In this document: in pieces, positions 52,532 to 62,593 of the stretch
Position numbering within the stretch: the first letter of the stretch is position 1
Layout of the letters: every line of letters begins with the position of its first letter
NCBI RefSeq assembly: GCF_002154335.2
Contig: NZ_MTPX02000014.1
Coordinates: 1 to 64,000, forward strand
Origin: Actinomyces ruminis
Lineage (GTDB): Bacteria; Actinomycetota; Actinomycetes; Actinomycetales; Actinomycetaceae
Direction of reading: 5' to 3'
Length of the DNA stretch: 64,000 bases
Program-made: the position numbers and the translations under genes
The notes under the pieces: model-generated
Databases searched by the model: none
The model's input: only the letters and a program-made list of their open reading frames with translations
Told to the model about the DNA's origin: nothing

Positions 52532-55067
52532 ATGCCCATCACCCTCTTCGACACAGGCTGGCAGTTTCGTACCGAGTCCGCCGGTGCCCCTTCGCCCCGG
52601 GAGGCGGGCCCCATCCTCGGCGCTCCGGAAGCCCACGGCCCCTGGAGCGACGTCGATCTGCCGCATGACGCCATGATCCATGAGCCACGCAGCGCCGCCA
52701 CGGCCAGCACCCCCGGTGCGGGCTGGTTCCCCGGTGGAACCTACCGTTACCGCAAGAATCTGCACGTACCCGCCGACCTGGGCGATGACCGTCTGTCCCT
52801 GGTCTTCGAGGGCGTGTACAAGAACTCCACGGTGTTCGTCGACGGCGCCCACGTCGGCGGGTGCCGCGGCGGCTACACCGAGTTTGAGGTCGATCTGGGG
52901 GCGCTGACTCCCGGCGCTGATGCCACCGTTGAGGTCGTGGTGGACAACTCCCGGCAGCCTTCCACCCGCTGGTACTCCGGCTCGGGCCTGTACCGGCACG
53001 TGTGGCTGCGCCGCACCGGGCCGGTGCGGCTGGCCCGCGGCGGCACCGCCCTGACCACCACCGCCCTGGGGCGCTCCGCCGCCGGAACCAGCGCAACAGC
53101 CACGGCGCGCATCGAGATCGATAACCCGGACGGCGGCACCGTTACGGTCACCGCGCGCCTTATCGAGGCCGGCAGTGAGGCCGCGCGCGGCTCGGTCACG
53201 ACCACGGGCACCGTCGTCGAGATACCGCTGAATGTGGCCCATGCCCGCCTCTGGTCGGACGCCGACCCGCACCTGTACGACCTGACAGTCACCCTGGCAG
53301 GTGCGGACGGCGCGGTTTTGGACGAGGAGGCGAGCCGCACCGGTCTGCGCTTAATCGAGGTTGATGCCGCCGAGGGGCTGCGCATCAACGGGCGTCCGGT
53401 GAAACTGCGGGGCGCCTGTGTCCACCACGACTCCGGGATTCTGGGAGCGGCGACCTTTGCCGACACCGAACGTCGGCGGGCCCGCATACTCAAGCAGCAG
53501 GGGTTCAACGCCATCCGCTCGGCCCACAACCCCGCCTCTCGGGATCTGCTGGCCGCCTGCGACGAGGTGGGCCTGTACGTGATGGACGAGCTGTGGGACA
53601 TGTGGTTCCAGGCCAAGAACCCGCACGACGACGCTCCCATTTCGAACAGTCCTGGGCCGGTGACGTCGAGTCACTCGTGCGCAAGGACCGGCTGCACCCG
53701 TGCGTGATCATGTACTCCATCGGCAATGAGGTGGGCGAGTCCGCGACCCCGCGCGGCATCCGTACCGCACGCCAAATCGTTGAGCGGCTGCACCGTCTGG
53801 ACCCCGACCGCCCAACGACGGCGGGTATCAATCTCATGATCAACATGATGACCGCCCGGGGCCGGGACCTCGTCGCGGAAAACAACATGGCCGACCAGCG
53901 GCGCGAGCAGGACGCGGACCGGGCACGTGGCGACTCCGACAGTTCGAAGGGGCAGTCCACCTTCGGCTCCACCGCCTACAACCTGTTCGTCTCCCGGATG
54001 GGTTCGCTGATGTCGCGGGCCGCGGCGACGCGTGCGGCCGATCGTGCCAGCGCGGGCGTGCTCGACGCCCTGGATGTGGCCGGTTACAACTATGCCGCGG
54101 CCCGCTACCGCAAGGATGCCCGGCTCCACCCGGGGCGTGTCATCGTGGGCAGCGAGACCATGCCGCACGAGATCGTGCGCAACTGGCGGCTGGTGGAGGA
54201 ACTGGACCACGTGATCGGCGACTTCATGTGGACCGGTTGGGACTATCTGGGAGAGGTCGGCATCGGGCTGTGGACCTACGGCGATGAGCCGGAGGCTTCG
54301 CCAAGCCCTACCCGTATGTAACGGCCGGCGTCGGCGCCATCGATATCACCGGGCATCCGGACGGGTCGATGGCGCTGGCGCGCACCGTGTGGACCCGGGC
54401 TAAGAACCCGGAGATTGCCGTGCGGCCCCTCGACCGGGCGGGAGAGCGCGTGCACAAGGCCGCCTGGCGCGGCACTGACGCCGTCCCGTCGTGGATCTGG
54501 CCCGGCACCGATCCCGGGACTCGGGCGCAGGTGGAGGTGTACTCCTATGCCCCATCGGTGGAGCTGTTCTTGGGTGACCGTTCCCTGGGCACGCGGCGGG
54601 CGGGCGTCGCCCACGGCTGTGTGGCCCGCTTCACCGTCCCCTACGGCGCGGAGGACCTGACCGCCGTTGCCAGGGTCGGCGATCGCGCGGTCGGCCGGGC
54701 TGCTCTGCCCGCCCAACAGGGCGCGCTGCGCCTGCGGGTGGCGGCCGATCGCGAGAGTCTCACGGCCAACGGACAGGACCTGGTGTTCCTGGAACTGGAG
54801 GTGGTGGACGAATGCGGTAACGTCGCCATGGTCAGCGATACGCCGGTGAGTGTGGATGTAGAGGGTGCAGGGGTCCTGGCGGCCCTGGGCTCGGCTGACC
54901 CCCGCCCCACCACCTCCTATGACCAGTCCACCACCCCGCTGTATCGCGGGCGCGCCCTGGCAATCATCCGTGCCAGCAGCAAGCCCGGAACAGTACAGGT
55001 CCATGTCCGTGCCGGGGAGCTGGGTGAGCAGCGTCTTACGCTCCCGGTCGAGCGGGTCGCGCGTTAA
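52532..55067 (+). CDS. GH2 beta-glycosidase B (two frame breaks)
   Basis: About 845 residues after losses near 53637 (CCCC to CCC) and 54298 (TTT to TT). Domain order is as in GH2 A: N-terminal sugar-binding domain (TGWQFRTESAG, STRWYSGSGLYRHVWL), immunoglobulin-like domain, barrel with acid/base Glu in MYSIGNEVGE and nucleophile Glu in VIVGSETMPHE, then a DUF4982-like domain (VEVYSYAPSVELFLGDRSLGTRR) and a closing beta domain. It is a paralogue of GH2 A; the second break falls in the same kind of GCTTTCG context as one in GH2 A. ATG 52532 has AAAGGAG upstream. It follows GH1 by 35 bp in one operon. Confidence 0.83.
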
Positions 55068-55085
55068 CCGCCGCACACCCCGGCC

Positions 55086-56645
55086 TCAGACGATGTTCAG
55101 CACCACGCGCTGGTAGCGGGTCAGCGGCGGGGTGCCGGTGTCGGTGCCCTCGACGATCACGTGGATGGCCTGCCCGGGGCGCGCCTCGGCGGGGACGGTG
55201 ACCACCGCGGTGCCGGCGCCGTCGTCCCGGATGCGCGGCGGCACCGGGCAGGGGTTCGGACCGGCCTCCGGGTAGGCCCACCAGCGCAGCAGCACGTGGT
55301 CGCCGTCGGGGTCGGTGGCCGTGGCGGTCAGGGTGACCACCTCGCCGGGGCGCACGCTGCGCACCAGCCCGCTTCCGCCGTCGGGGTGCTCAACGACGAC
55401 GGCGGGCGGGTGGTTGGCGTCCTCATAGCGGGGCGTGACAGACCAGGCCAGGCGGGCGGCGAACTCGTTCTGCAGCGCCCGCCACCAGCGGGTCATGTGG
55501 TACTCGGGCGGGGCGGAGCCGTCGGCGGCGCGGTCCACGACCAGCGGCGGATAGTCCGGCTGCGGCAGGCCGGGCAGGTCGAAGCGCATGTCGGAGGTCA
55601 GCGTGTCCGGCAGCTGCGGGTGCGGCACCTGGCGGCCGCCCCAGCCGCCGAAGGTGGCGTCCTCCCAGGAGTGCAGGCCGTTGGGGATCAGCAGGGTGAA
55701 GTTGGAGGTGTCGCCCTCGGAGATGAAGGCGCCGGGCTCCTGCACCGGGCACCACACCTGGTAGCCCTCCGCGCGCAGCTGATCCTCGGTCTTGCCCGCC
55801 TCACCGAAGTAGTCCTCGGGGTCGAAGTCGGCTGCCATGCGCCGCCCGTCGCCCCATACCCGATAGGCGGCCCCCAGCGGGCCGCGGCTGCTGATGTGCT
55901 CGCGCGTCCACTGCGCACCGACCAGTTCGAGGTCGGCGGGAAGCAGCACGTCCCGGGTGGTGTATCCCCAGGTCTTGGTAGCGACCTCGCGGTGCTCCAG
56001 TCCCGGCCAGTGCGGGCGGATGTAGTCGCCCAGGGTGGAGTCCTGCTCCCCGAAGGAGGACAGCACCACCCGGTCCAGCACCCGCTGCTTGAGCACCGGC
56101 CAGTCCGCGCGCCCGCCGACCTCCTCTTCCAGGCTGCGCAGGGCGCGGGCGAGAGTGGAGATGCCGCCCCAGGCCTGGATGAACAGGGGGCGGGCGGCGT
56201 CGAGCAGGGCCCCGCCCGCGCCGGTGGCGCCGTCGGGGGTCAACGCGATATCCCGCAGCAGGTCGGCGATGAGCGTGGAACCGGGGGTGACCTCGTCCAT
56301 CTCCCCCTCGGTGGCGACGTTGCCCATGCGCACCAAGGAGCGCAGGTGGGCGGCGGTGGGGAAGCGGGGGTCGTGCACGCGCAGGGTGTCCTCCACCTGG
56401 GCGTAGGCGTCGATTACCTCGTCGATGTGGAGTCTGTCGCCGGGGGCGGGCCAGCGGTGGTCGGCGATGCCGCGGTCCGGGTCGCCGGTGTAGTGGAACT
56501 GGCTGCCCGCGTACACCAGCCCGCACAGGTCGATCTCGGCGGCGTGGGTGAGCAGGCGGATCATGGAGTTCAGGTCGTCCAGCTCCGGGTCGGTGGTGAC
56601 GACCACCCGCGGCCAGTCGGTCCGGGGAAAGGCTTCCTTGCGCAT
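55086..56645 (-). CDS. DUF1593 nucleoside-hydrolase-like protein
   Basis: An intact 519-residue protein. The first 300 residues resemble inosine-uridine nucleoside hydrolases: WPRVVVTTDPELDDLNSMIRLL carries the Asp cluster expected to bind Ca2+, and PLFIQAWGGISTLARAL and SNFTLLIPNGLHSWEDATFGGWGGR follow. The C-terminal about 120 residues form an Ig-like beta domain (VVTLTATATDPDGDHVLLRWW). DUF1593 members are often found with plant-cell-wall enzymes, and some are described as cellulose-binding. No signal peptide is seen here. I favour ATG 56645 over 56663. Function is not known; ribosides or other N- or O-glycosides are possible substrates. It is convergent with GH2 B. Confidence 0.75.
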   Translation of the reverse strand: MRKEAFPRTDWPRVVVTTDPELDDLNSMIRLLTHAAEIDLCGLVYAGSQFHYTGDPDRGIADHRWPAPGDRLHIDEVIDAYAQVEDTLRVHDPRFPTAAHLRSLVRMGNVATEGEMDEVTPGSTLIADLLRDIALTPDGATGAGGALLDAARPLFIQAWGGISTLARALRSLEEEVGGRADWPVLKQRVLDRVVLSSFGEQDSTLGDYIRPHWPGLEHREVATKTWGYTTRDVLLPADLELVGAQWTREHISSRGPLGAAYRVWGDGRRMAADFDPEDYFGEAGKTEDQLRAEGYQVWCPVQEPGAFISEGDTSNFTLLIPNGLHSWEDATFGGWGGRQVPHPQLPDTLTSDMRFDLPGLPQPDYPPLVVDRAADGSAPPEYHMTRWWRALQNEFAARLAWSVTPRYEDANHPPAVVVEHPDGGSGLVRSVRPGEVVTLTATATDPDGDHVLLRWWAYPEAGPNPCPVPPRIRDDGAGTAVVTVPAEARPGQAIHVIVEGTDTGTPPLTRYQRVVLNIV

Positions 56646-56704
56646 GCGCCCAGCGTGCCACATGCGGGCGGCTTGGGCGCCTTCGGCGCCTACCGGAGCG
56701 GAAC

Positions 56705-56828
56705 ATTGTCGCAGATGGTCACAAACGCGTACGCCGACGTCGAAGGCACTTCACAAAACGTTGGAATCATGCGGGCGCAGATTCTGGCTGGGCAGGCAAA
56801 TCCGGCGTTTGTGACCGTTTGCGACAAT
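56705..56828. repeat. Pair of 24-bp inverted repeats flanking 76 bp
   Basis: The sequence at 56705-56728 (ATTGTCGCAGATGGTCACAA...) is nearly the exact reverse complement of 56805-56828, with 22 of 24 positions matching. It lies between the divergent DUF1593 and S9 peptidase genes, so it occupies their promoter region. Either a tiny transposon-derived element or a pair of operator sites for one regulator would explain it. No clear target-site duplication is visible. The 76 bp between hold no gene. Confidence 0.65.
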
Positions 56829-56860
56829 CAGGCCATCTCGGATTGTGTTGCAATAGCCAA

Positions 56861-59165
56861 GTGGACCGCACCGACGCCGCCCCACCGACGCCCGCTCTGA
56901 CAAAGGTGCCCGAGTGGCTCTATGAGCCAGCAGGCGAGCGCGCCCTGGCCTGGGCGGCGGCACGGACGGATGAGACGCTCTCCGCCTTCAATGACGACGT
57001 CGGCTACCTGCGCCTGACCCAGGCCCTTCAGGAAATCCTAGACTCCCCCGACCGCATCCCCGCCGTCACCGAGGCCGCCGGCATGGTCTACAACTTCTGG
57101 ACCGACGCCGAGCACCCCCGCGGGTTGTGGCGGCGCACCACCTGGCGTCCTACGCCTCCGGAGCCCCCTCCCGTCCGCCACGGCCCGACGACGACGCCAC
57201 CGAGTGGGAGGTGCTGCTCGATCTGGATGCCGAGCGCCGTCGGCGCGGCCGCGACCTGGCCTGGGCGGGGGCGCAGGTGTTTCAGGCCGGCCCACTGGCC
57301 GGGCGGCGCGCCTGGTGAGCCTGTCCGAGGGCGGGTCCGACGCCACCGTCACCGAGGAGTTCGATCTGGATGCACGGCGTTTCCTGGCCGCGTCGGAGGG
57401 TGGCTTCCACAAGCCGTCCTCCAAGGGCACGCTTACCTGGGGCGCCGACGCCGACACCTGCCTGCTGTCGGACAACTTCGGCGCCGGCTCGCTGTCCCAG
57501 GCCGGACTACCGCGGCAGGCGCGCCGCCTGCACCGCGGCCAGGCACCGCAGGACACCGAGGTGCTGATCACCGGCGCCGCGGACGCGATCATCACCCGGT
57601 CCAGTTGCGACGCCTGGGGGCGCACCTGGCTCATGAGCATGGGGCCCACCGGCGACACGCGCATCTGGTGGCTGCCCGACGACGCCGACGTCCCCGCCGG
57701 CGAGGAGGCCGCCCGACGGGCGCTGGCGGCCGACTGCGAGAGCGTACCCGCAGCGGCGGTCGCCCTGGACGTGCCAGCGTCGGCGTCCACCGGGGTGGGA
57801 CGGGACTGGCTGACGATCCAGCTGCGCGAGCCCTGGCAGGTGTCGGGAGTCCGTTACGAGGCGGGCATGCTGCTGGCCGCGCCACTGCGCGAGTGGCTGC
57901 GCGGCGAGCGCGACGGTCTGGAGGTGCTGTTCGCCCCGACGCCGTCCTCCGTACTATCCGCCGCCGCCTGGACCGCGAACCATCTGGTGCTCACGGTGCT
58001 CGACGACGCAGTGGCCCGCCTGGAGGTCTGCACCCCGCCCTCGCAGTGGGAGTGGGATGCGGGCGGGCACGCGTGGGGCCACCACTGGATCGATCTAACC
58101 GGGGCCGCGTACCGACCGCGCGACACGGACGGCAACGACCCCACCGAGCTGCGACCGGGCCGGCCGCTGCTGGAGGTGAGCGCGCAGGCGGTGCGGCAGC
58201 GGGACACCGACTACCTGTTCATCTCCGCCTCGGGGTGGACCACGCCGCCCACGCTCGCGCTCGCCCGCCTGACCGAGGAGGGCGAGGTGACCGGCATGTC
58301 AGTGCTGCGGCAGGCGCCCGCCCGCTTCGACGCCCGCGGCGTGCGGGTCAGCCAGCACGTGGCGGTCAGCGCGGACGGTACTCGCGTGCCCTACTTCCAG
58401 ATCGGTCGACCGCGCAGCGGCGCATCCCAAGAAGGCCCCGTAAGCGGCCCGACCCTGCTGTACGGCTATGGCGCCTTCGGCACCAGCCAGACCCCCTGCT
58501 ACCAGCCCCTTACCGGTAGGGCATGGCTGGAGCGCGGCGGCACCTACGTCGTCGCCTGCACCCGGGGCGGCGGCGAGTACGGGCCCGCCTGGCACCTGGC
58601 CGGCACCGGCCAAGGCCGCCACCGGGTGGTGGAGGACTTCGCAGGGGTTGCCCGCTCGCTTATCGACCGCGGGGTGACCACACCCGGGCAGCTGGTGGTG
58701 CACGGCTCCAGCGCGGGCGGGCTGCTGGTGGGTGAGATGCTGACCTGCCACCCCGAGCTGATCGGCGGGGCGATCGCGGAGGCGCCACTGCTGGACCTGG
58801 AGCGGTACACGCACCTGCTGACCGGCGCCATGTGGCGCTCCGAGTTCGGAGACCCGGACGATCTCGACGACTGGGTGACCATGCGGCCCCTGTCCCCCTT
58901 CCACGCCCTGAGGCCCGAGGCCGAGTACCCGCCGCTGCTGCTGCTCACCTCCACCGCCGACGACCGCGTACACCCGGCGCACGCCCGCACCATGGCCTAC
59001 CGCATGCGTGAGCTGGGACTGGAGGTCGGCTATGTGGAGCAGAGCGAGGGCGGGCATGCGGGGACGGCGGTGCCCGCCCAACGTGCCGCCACCAGCGCCC
59101 TCATCCACACCTTCGCCTGGCGCGCCGCCACCGGTGGGGACGTGTTCGGGTACCCCGGCTCATAG
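56861..59165 (+). CDS. S9A prolyl-oligopeptidase-family protein A (two frame breaks)
   Basis: About 768 residues after losses near 57145 (GGG to GG) and 57312 (CCC to CC). The N-terminal part carries the beta-propeller (MVYNFWTDAEHPRGLWRRTT, GFHKPSSKGTLTWG). The catalytic domain has LLYGYGAFGTSQTP, Ser in VVHGSSAGGLLVGEM, Asp in STADDRVHP and His in SEGGHAGT. No signal peptide is seen. The start is GTG 56861 without a ribosome binding site, possibly leaderless. A paralogue begins at 62594, with PucR and oxidoreductase genes between. Role: cleavage of proline-containing or modified peptides. It is next to glycosidase genes, but a link is not evident. Confidence 0.85.
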
Positions 59166-59215
59166 TCGAAACCGTAGGGTCACACCCAACACAGCCCTCC
59201 CTACAGCAGAAGACG

Positions 59216-59824
59216 TCAGTTCTTACGCTGGAAGCGGGTCTTGAGGCGGGCGACGCGCTCGTCCCAGGCATCCTTGCGCTCCTGACGGCGCTGCTCGCGC
59301 ATGATGCGGCCGGCCTCCCTGTCCGCCGCTTCCGCGGCGGCCTCGACGGCCTCCAGCTCGGCGAGTACGTCCACGGCGGGACGCCGCAGGACAACACCGC
59401 CTTGGGATGCGGCCAGCCCGTCCAGCACCTCGGGAGCGGCCTCCTCGACTTCGGCGAGAATCGCCGTCGTACCCGCGGGCAGACGGGAGCTGAACTCACC
59501 GACAATGGTCGCGTTGCGGTCGACGCGCCTGCTGTCCGCGAAGGATCCCACCAACGCGCCAGTGCCCCAGCCGAGCAGCACACCCAGCGGGCCACCGAGA
59601 ATGCCCACGAACATGCCCAACAGGCCACCGGCACTCGCTCCCGCGCCGATGGTGGCGTCCTCGCCCTCCGCCAGGTGCAGGTGGCCGTCGGGCTCGCGCT
59701 CCGCAATGATCGCCGAGGCGACGCCAATGCGCCCCTCACGGGACGCCCCGCGCAGGTCGCTCAGCGTCTCATAGGCCTTGCTCGACTCCGCAAAGGTCAC
59801 GACAGCAAAGTTATGGTCGGTCAT
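59216..59824 (-). CDS. DUF1269 membrane-associated protein
   Basis: A 202-residue protein that begins FAVVTFAESSKAYETLSDLRG, the usual DUF1269 N-terminus. It has a glycine-rich hydrophobic hairpin at residues 60-93 (GAGASAGGLLGMFVGILGGPLG...). The C-terminus is a charged helix rich in Glu, Ala and Arg (VLAELEAVEAAAEAADREAG). ATG 59824 has AAGGAG 6 bases upstream. DUF1269 proteins are small membrane-linked proteins of unknown function that are often stress related. It is divergent from the PucR-type regulator, with the palindrome at 59937-59949 between them, and convergent with the S9 peptidase. Confidence 0.8.
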   Translation of the reverse strand: MTDHNFAVVTFAESSKAYETLSDLRGASREGRIGVASAIIAEREPDGHLHLAEGEDATIGAGASAGGLLGMFVGILGGPLGVLLGWGTGALVGSFADSRRVDRNATIVGEFSSRLPAGTTAILAEVEEAAPEVLDGLAASQGGVVLRRPAVDVLAELEAVEAAAEAADREAGRIMREQRRQERKDAWDERVARLKTRFQRKN

Positions 59825-59936
59825 GTTCTGCTCCTTCCGTAACGCGCGGCGTCCTTCACCGCACGTTCGGCGAACAGTCAACCGGCCGCATCCCGCAACA
59901 TCCATGGTCCCGCGACCAGAAATCACCCACGTCGTC

Positions 59937-59965
59937 GTGCAACTTGCACAAGGCGGGCGTTGCAC
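59937..59965. promoter_or_regulatory. GTGCAACTTGCAC palindrome between DUF1269 and PucR-type genes
   Basis: GTGCAA-C-TTGCAC (59937-59949) is a perfect palindrome. A further TTGCAC half-site follows at 59960-59965. Both are within 45 bases of the PucR-type start, consistent with an operator for autoregulation and control of the divergent DUF1269 gene. Confidence 0.5.
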
Positions 59966-59979
59966 GCACAGTGTTCATC

Positions 59980-61224
59980 ATGACCCCCGTTGACACCGCA
60001 CCGGAGCCGCTGGAACTTCCCGAAGAACTGCGCCACGAGCTCACGAGCAGACTCATCAGCCGCGCAGACGCCGAGAGCGACGCAACTCTGAGGCAAGTCG
60101 CGCGCGACCTGCCGGACCTGGTGGTCGACGCCGATCTGCGACGATTGACCACTGCGGTCATCAAAGCCTCCTATCAGTCACTCAGCACTACGGTCCTGCT
60201 GGAGACCACCAGGCAGGACCTCCTGCTCACGGCGACAGAGGAGATCGTCCAGCGCTTGGCGGATCGGGGTGCCGCAGCGGACATCGTCGAGTCCGTGTTC
60301 CTCAATGCCAGCAGGGTGCTGGTCAAGGATGTGGTGTCCACGGCGGTAGAAGTGCTGCCCGCAGACATGACGCCGCGGGTACTGCCACCTCTGGTCGACG
60401 TCGTCCTGGCTCAACTCGCGACGCGGCACCGCAAGACGGTGGGGGCCTTCCTCGAACAACGGCAGCGCCGTCAGCGGCGCAGCGACGCTGCCTTCCAGGC
60501 GCGCATCCGCTCGGTTCTGGACGGTGAGGTCACCGACGGCGCCGTGGCCTCCAGCCTGCTCGGACATCCGGTGAGCTCTTGGAATCTTGCCGCCGTGGTG
60601 CGGACCAAATATGACTTCGACGAGGCGATCAGCGGATTGGAGCGACGGCTGCGTGAGGCGTTGCCGAGCGGCAGGACGCTGGTCGTAAACTTGGCGGAGG
60701 ACACGGCAGCCCTGTGGGTTTCCTGCCAATCGCAACCCGCTCAACAGCACTGGGCGAAGCGGATCCTCAAGGGCAAGCCCCTGGTCGGCGCCTTCGGGCA
60801 GCCGGAGTGGGGCATCACCGGATTCGTGCGAACCTATGAGCAGGCCACGGCGGCGTTTAGGGTAGTGACCGCATCGGCAGACGGCCCCGGTGCGGCGGAC
60901 TACAGCGAGGTAGCACCGCTGACCTTCATGCTGCACAACCCGGAACACGCCCGGCGCTGGCTCAAAGCCACGCTCGGCCCGCTGGCGAGCGGGGGTGAGG
61001 ACACGGAGCGGTTGCGCTTCACCCTGCGCCACTATCTGGCAGCGGGAGAGAACGCGAGCGTCACCGCCGAACACCTCTACATCCACCGCAACACGGTCAA
61101 GTACCGCATCGCCCAGGCGATCGGCATGCTTCCGGATGGGTTGGGTGGACACCGCACCGATATCGCCCTGGCGCTCGACCTGCTGGCATGGATTCCCGAC
61201 GCCGCCGACCCGGAGGCAGATTAA
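59980..61224 (+). CDS. PucR/CdaR-type helix-turn-helix regulator
   Basis: A 414-residue regulator. The N-terminal half is helical (RHELTSRLISRADAESDATLRQVARDLP) and the centre resembles a GGDEF-like CdaR domain (LVVNLAEDTAALWVSCQSQ). The C-terminus is the PucR HTH_30 domain (LRHYLAAGENASVTAEHLYIHRNTVKYRIAQAIGML). The family controls use of sugar acids, amino acids or purines as nutrients. ATG 59980 is favoured; GTG 59971 is possible. A palindrome lies just upstream, and the divergent DUF1269 gene is one possible target. Confidence 0.8.
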   Translation: MTPVDTAPEPLELPEELRHELTSRLISRADAESDATLRQVARDLPDLVVDADLRRLTTAVIKASYQSLSTTVLLETTRQDLLLTATEEIVQRLADRGAAADIVESVFLNASRVLVKDVVSTAVEVLPADMTPRVLPPLVDVVLAQLATRHRKTVGAFLEQRQRRQRRSDAAFQARIRSVLDGEVTDGAVASSLLGHPVSSWNLAAVVRTKYDFDEAISGLERRLREALPSGRTLVVNLAEDTAALWVSCQSQPAQQHWAKRILKGKPLVGAFGQPEWGITGFVRTYEQATAAFRVVTASADGPGAADYSEVAPLTFMLHNPEHARRWLKATLGPLASGGEDTERLRFTLRHYLAAGENASVTAEHLYIHRNTVKYRIAQAIGMLPDGLGGHRTDIALALDLLAWIPDAADPEAD

Positions 61225-61446
61225 TCGAATGCCCGCGCCTCCTGAAATGACCGCGGCCGAGGAGGATGTCCATCGCCCCCAAGCTTCTCCCCGGAGCGGG
61301 CGGAAGGCCCCACTCCCACCCTGACCAACCGCCAACGCGCCGCCTACAGTCGTCCCATACGCGGCGGCGGCAACGAGGTCGCCGCGAGCAGCCAATCGCA
61401 GTCGGCAAGCAGCAGCCGAGCTGCACAAACACTTCCGGAGGTCATC

Positions 61447-62565
61447 GTGTCCGAGGAATCCACCCGCAAGCCCGACCCAGCCCACATCCATAAGCTCGCC
61501 GTCATCGGCTACGGCACCCAGGGCGTCTACCACACCCGCAACCTGCGGGCGCTGGACGACGTCGCCATTGACGTCGTCGGCATCTACGACATCGACCCGC
61601 GTGCCAACGAGGACGCCGCCGACGACGGCCTGCACGTGTACGCCTCCGCGGCCGACATCCTGGCCGACACCGAGATCGACATCGTCTTCATCTGCACCCC
61701 CAACGACTCCCACCACGACTACGCCATCTCCGCCCTGCGCGCCGGCAAGCACGTGTTGTGCGAGAAGCCCGCCATGATGAACGCCGCCGAGATGCGCGAG
61801 GTCGCTGCCGTCGCCGAGCAGACGGGCCGGATGTTCATGGTGCACCAGAACCGCCGCTGGGACCCCGACTTCAACGTCATCAAGAAGGTCTATGATGAGC
61901 AGCTCATCGGCTCCCCCACCTACCTGGAGCAGCGCATCCACGGCTCGCGCGGCATCCCCGGCGACTGGCGGCAGCTGCCCGAGCATGGCGGCGGCATGAT
62001 CCTGGACTGGGGTGTGCACACCGTCGACCGCCTGCTGACCATGGTCGACTCCCCGGTGGTGGACGTCTACGGCGAACTCTCCTTCGCACTCGGCCACCAG
62101 GTCGACGACGGCTTCCGCGCCCACCTGACCTTCGCCAACGGCTTCCACGCGATGGTGGACGTGTCCACCACGTCCTTCCTGCCGGAGGCCAAGTTCTGGA
62201 TGCAGTCCGCGCAGGGCACCGTGGTCATCGAGGACTGGGAGATGAACGGCCGCATGGTGCGCCGCACCGGCGCCGAGGAGGACGACGCCACCCCCGTGCA
62301 GGCGGGCGTGGGCCTGACCAAGACCATGGCGCCGCGCATCCTGGACTACAAGACTCTGGCTACCACCACCCCGCCGGTGGAGGTGCTGGACCTGCCGGAG
62401 GTGGACGTCGATGTCATGGACTTCTACCGCAATGCCCGCGACGTGGTCGACGGCGTCGCCGACCCGGTGATCACCAACGAGTCGGTGATCCGCTGCCTGA
62501 CGGTCCTGGAGGCCGTTGTGGAGTCCTCCCGCACGCACGAGGTGGTCCACCCCGAGCAGGCCTGA
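61447..62565 (+). CDS. Gfo/Idh/MocA-family oxidoreductase
   Basis: An intact 372-residue NAD(P)-dependent dehydrogenase. The Rossmann segment is KLAVIGYGTQGVYHTRNL, followed by DIVFICTPNDSHHDYAISALRAGKHVLCEKPA, where the Lys of EKP is catalytic. The C-terminal sheet domain includes MILDWGVHTVDRLL and the His typical of substrate oxidation. Members oxidise sugars, inositols or their derivatives. The start is GTG 61447, with GGAGG 5 bases before. The 222-bp gap before it has no other feature that I can identify. It is followed after 28 bp by the second S9 peptidase, possibly co-transcribed. Confidence 0.88.
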   Translation: MSEESTRKPDPAHIHKLAVIGYGTQGVYHTRNLRALDDVAIDVVGIYDIDPRANEDAADDGLHVYASAADILADTEIDIVFICTPNDSHHDYAISALRAGKHVLCEKPAMMNAAEMREVAAVAEQTGRMFMVHQNRRWDPDFNVIKKVYDEQLIGSPTYLEQRIHGSRGIPGDWRQLPEHGGGMILDWGVHTVDRLLTMVDSPVVDVYGELSFALGHQVDDGFRAHLTFANGFHAMVDVSTTSFLPEAKFWMQSAQGTVVIEDWEMNGRMVRRTGAEEDDATPVQAGVGLTKTMAPRILDYKTLATTTPPVEVLDLPEVDVDVMDFYRNARDVVDGVADPVITNESVIRCLTVLEAVVESSRTHEVVHPEQA

Positions 62566-62593
62566 CCGCCCTCTCACTTATCGTCACAGTCCC

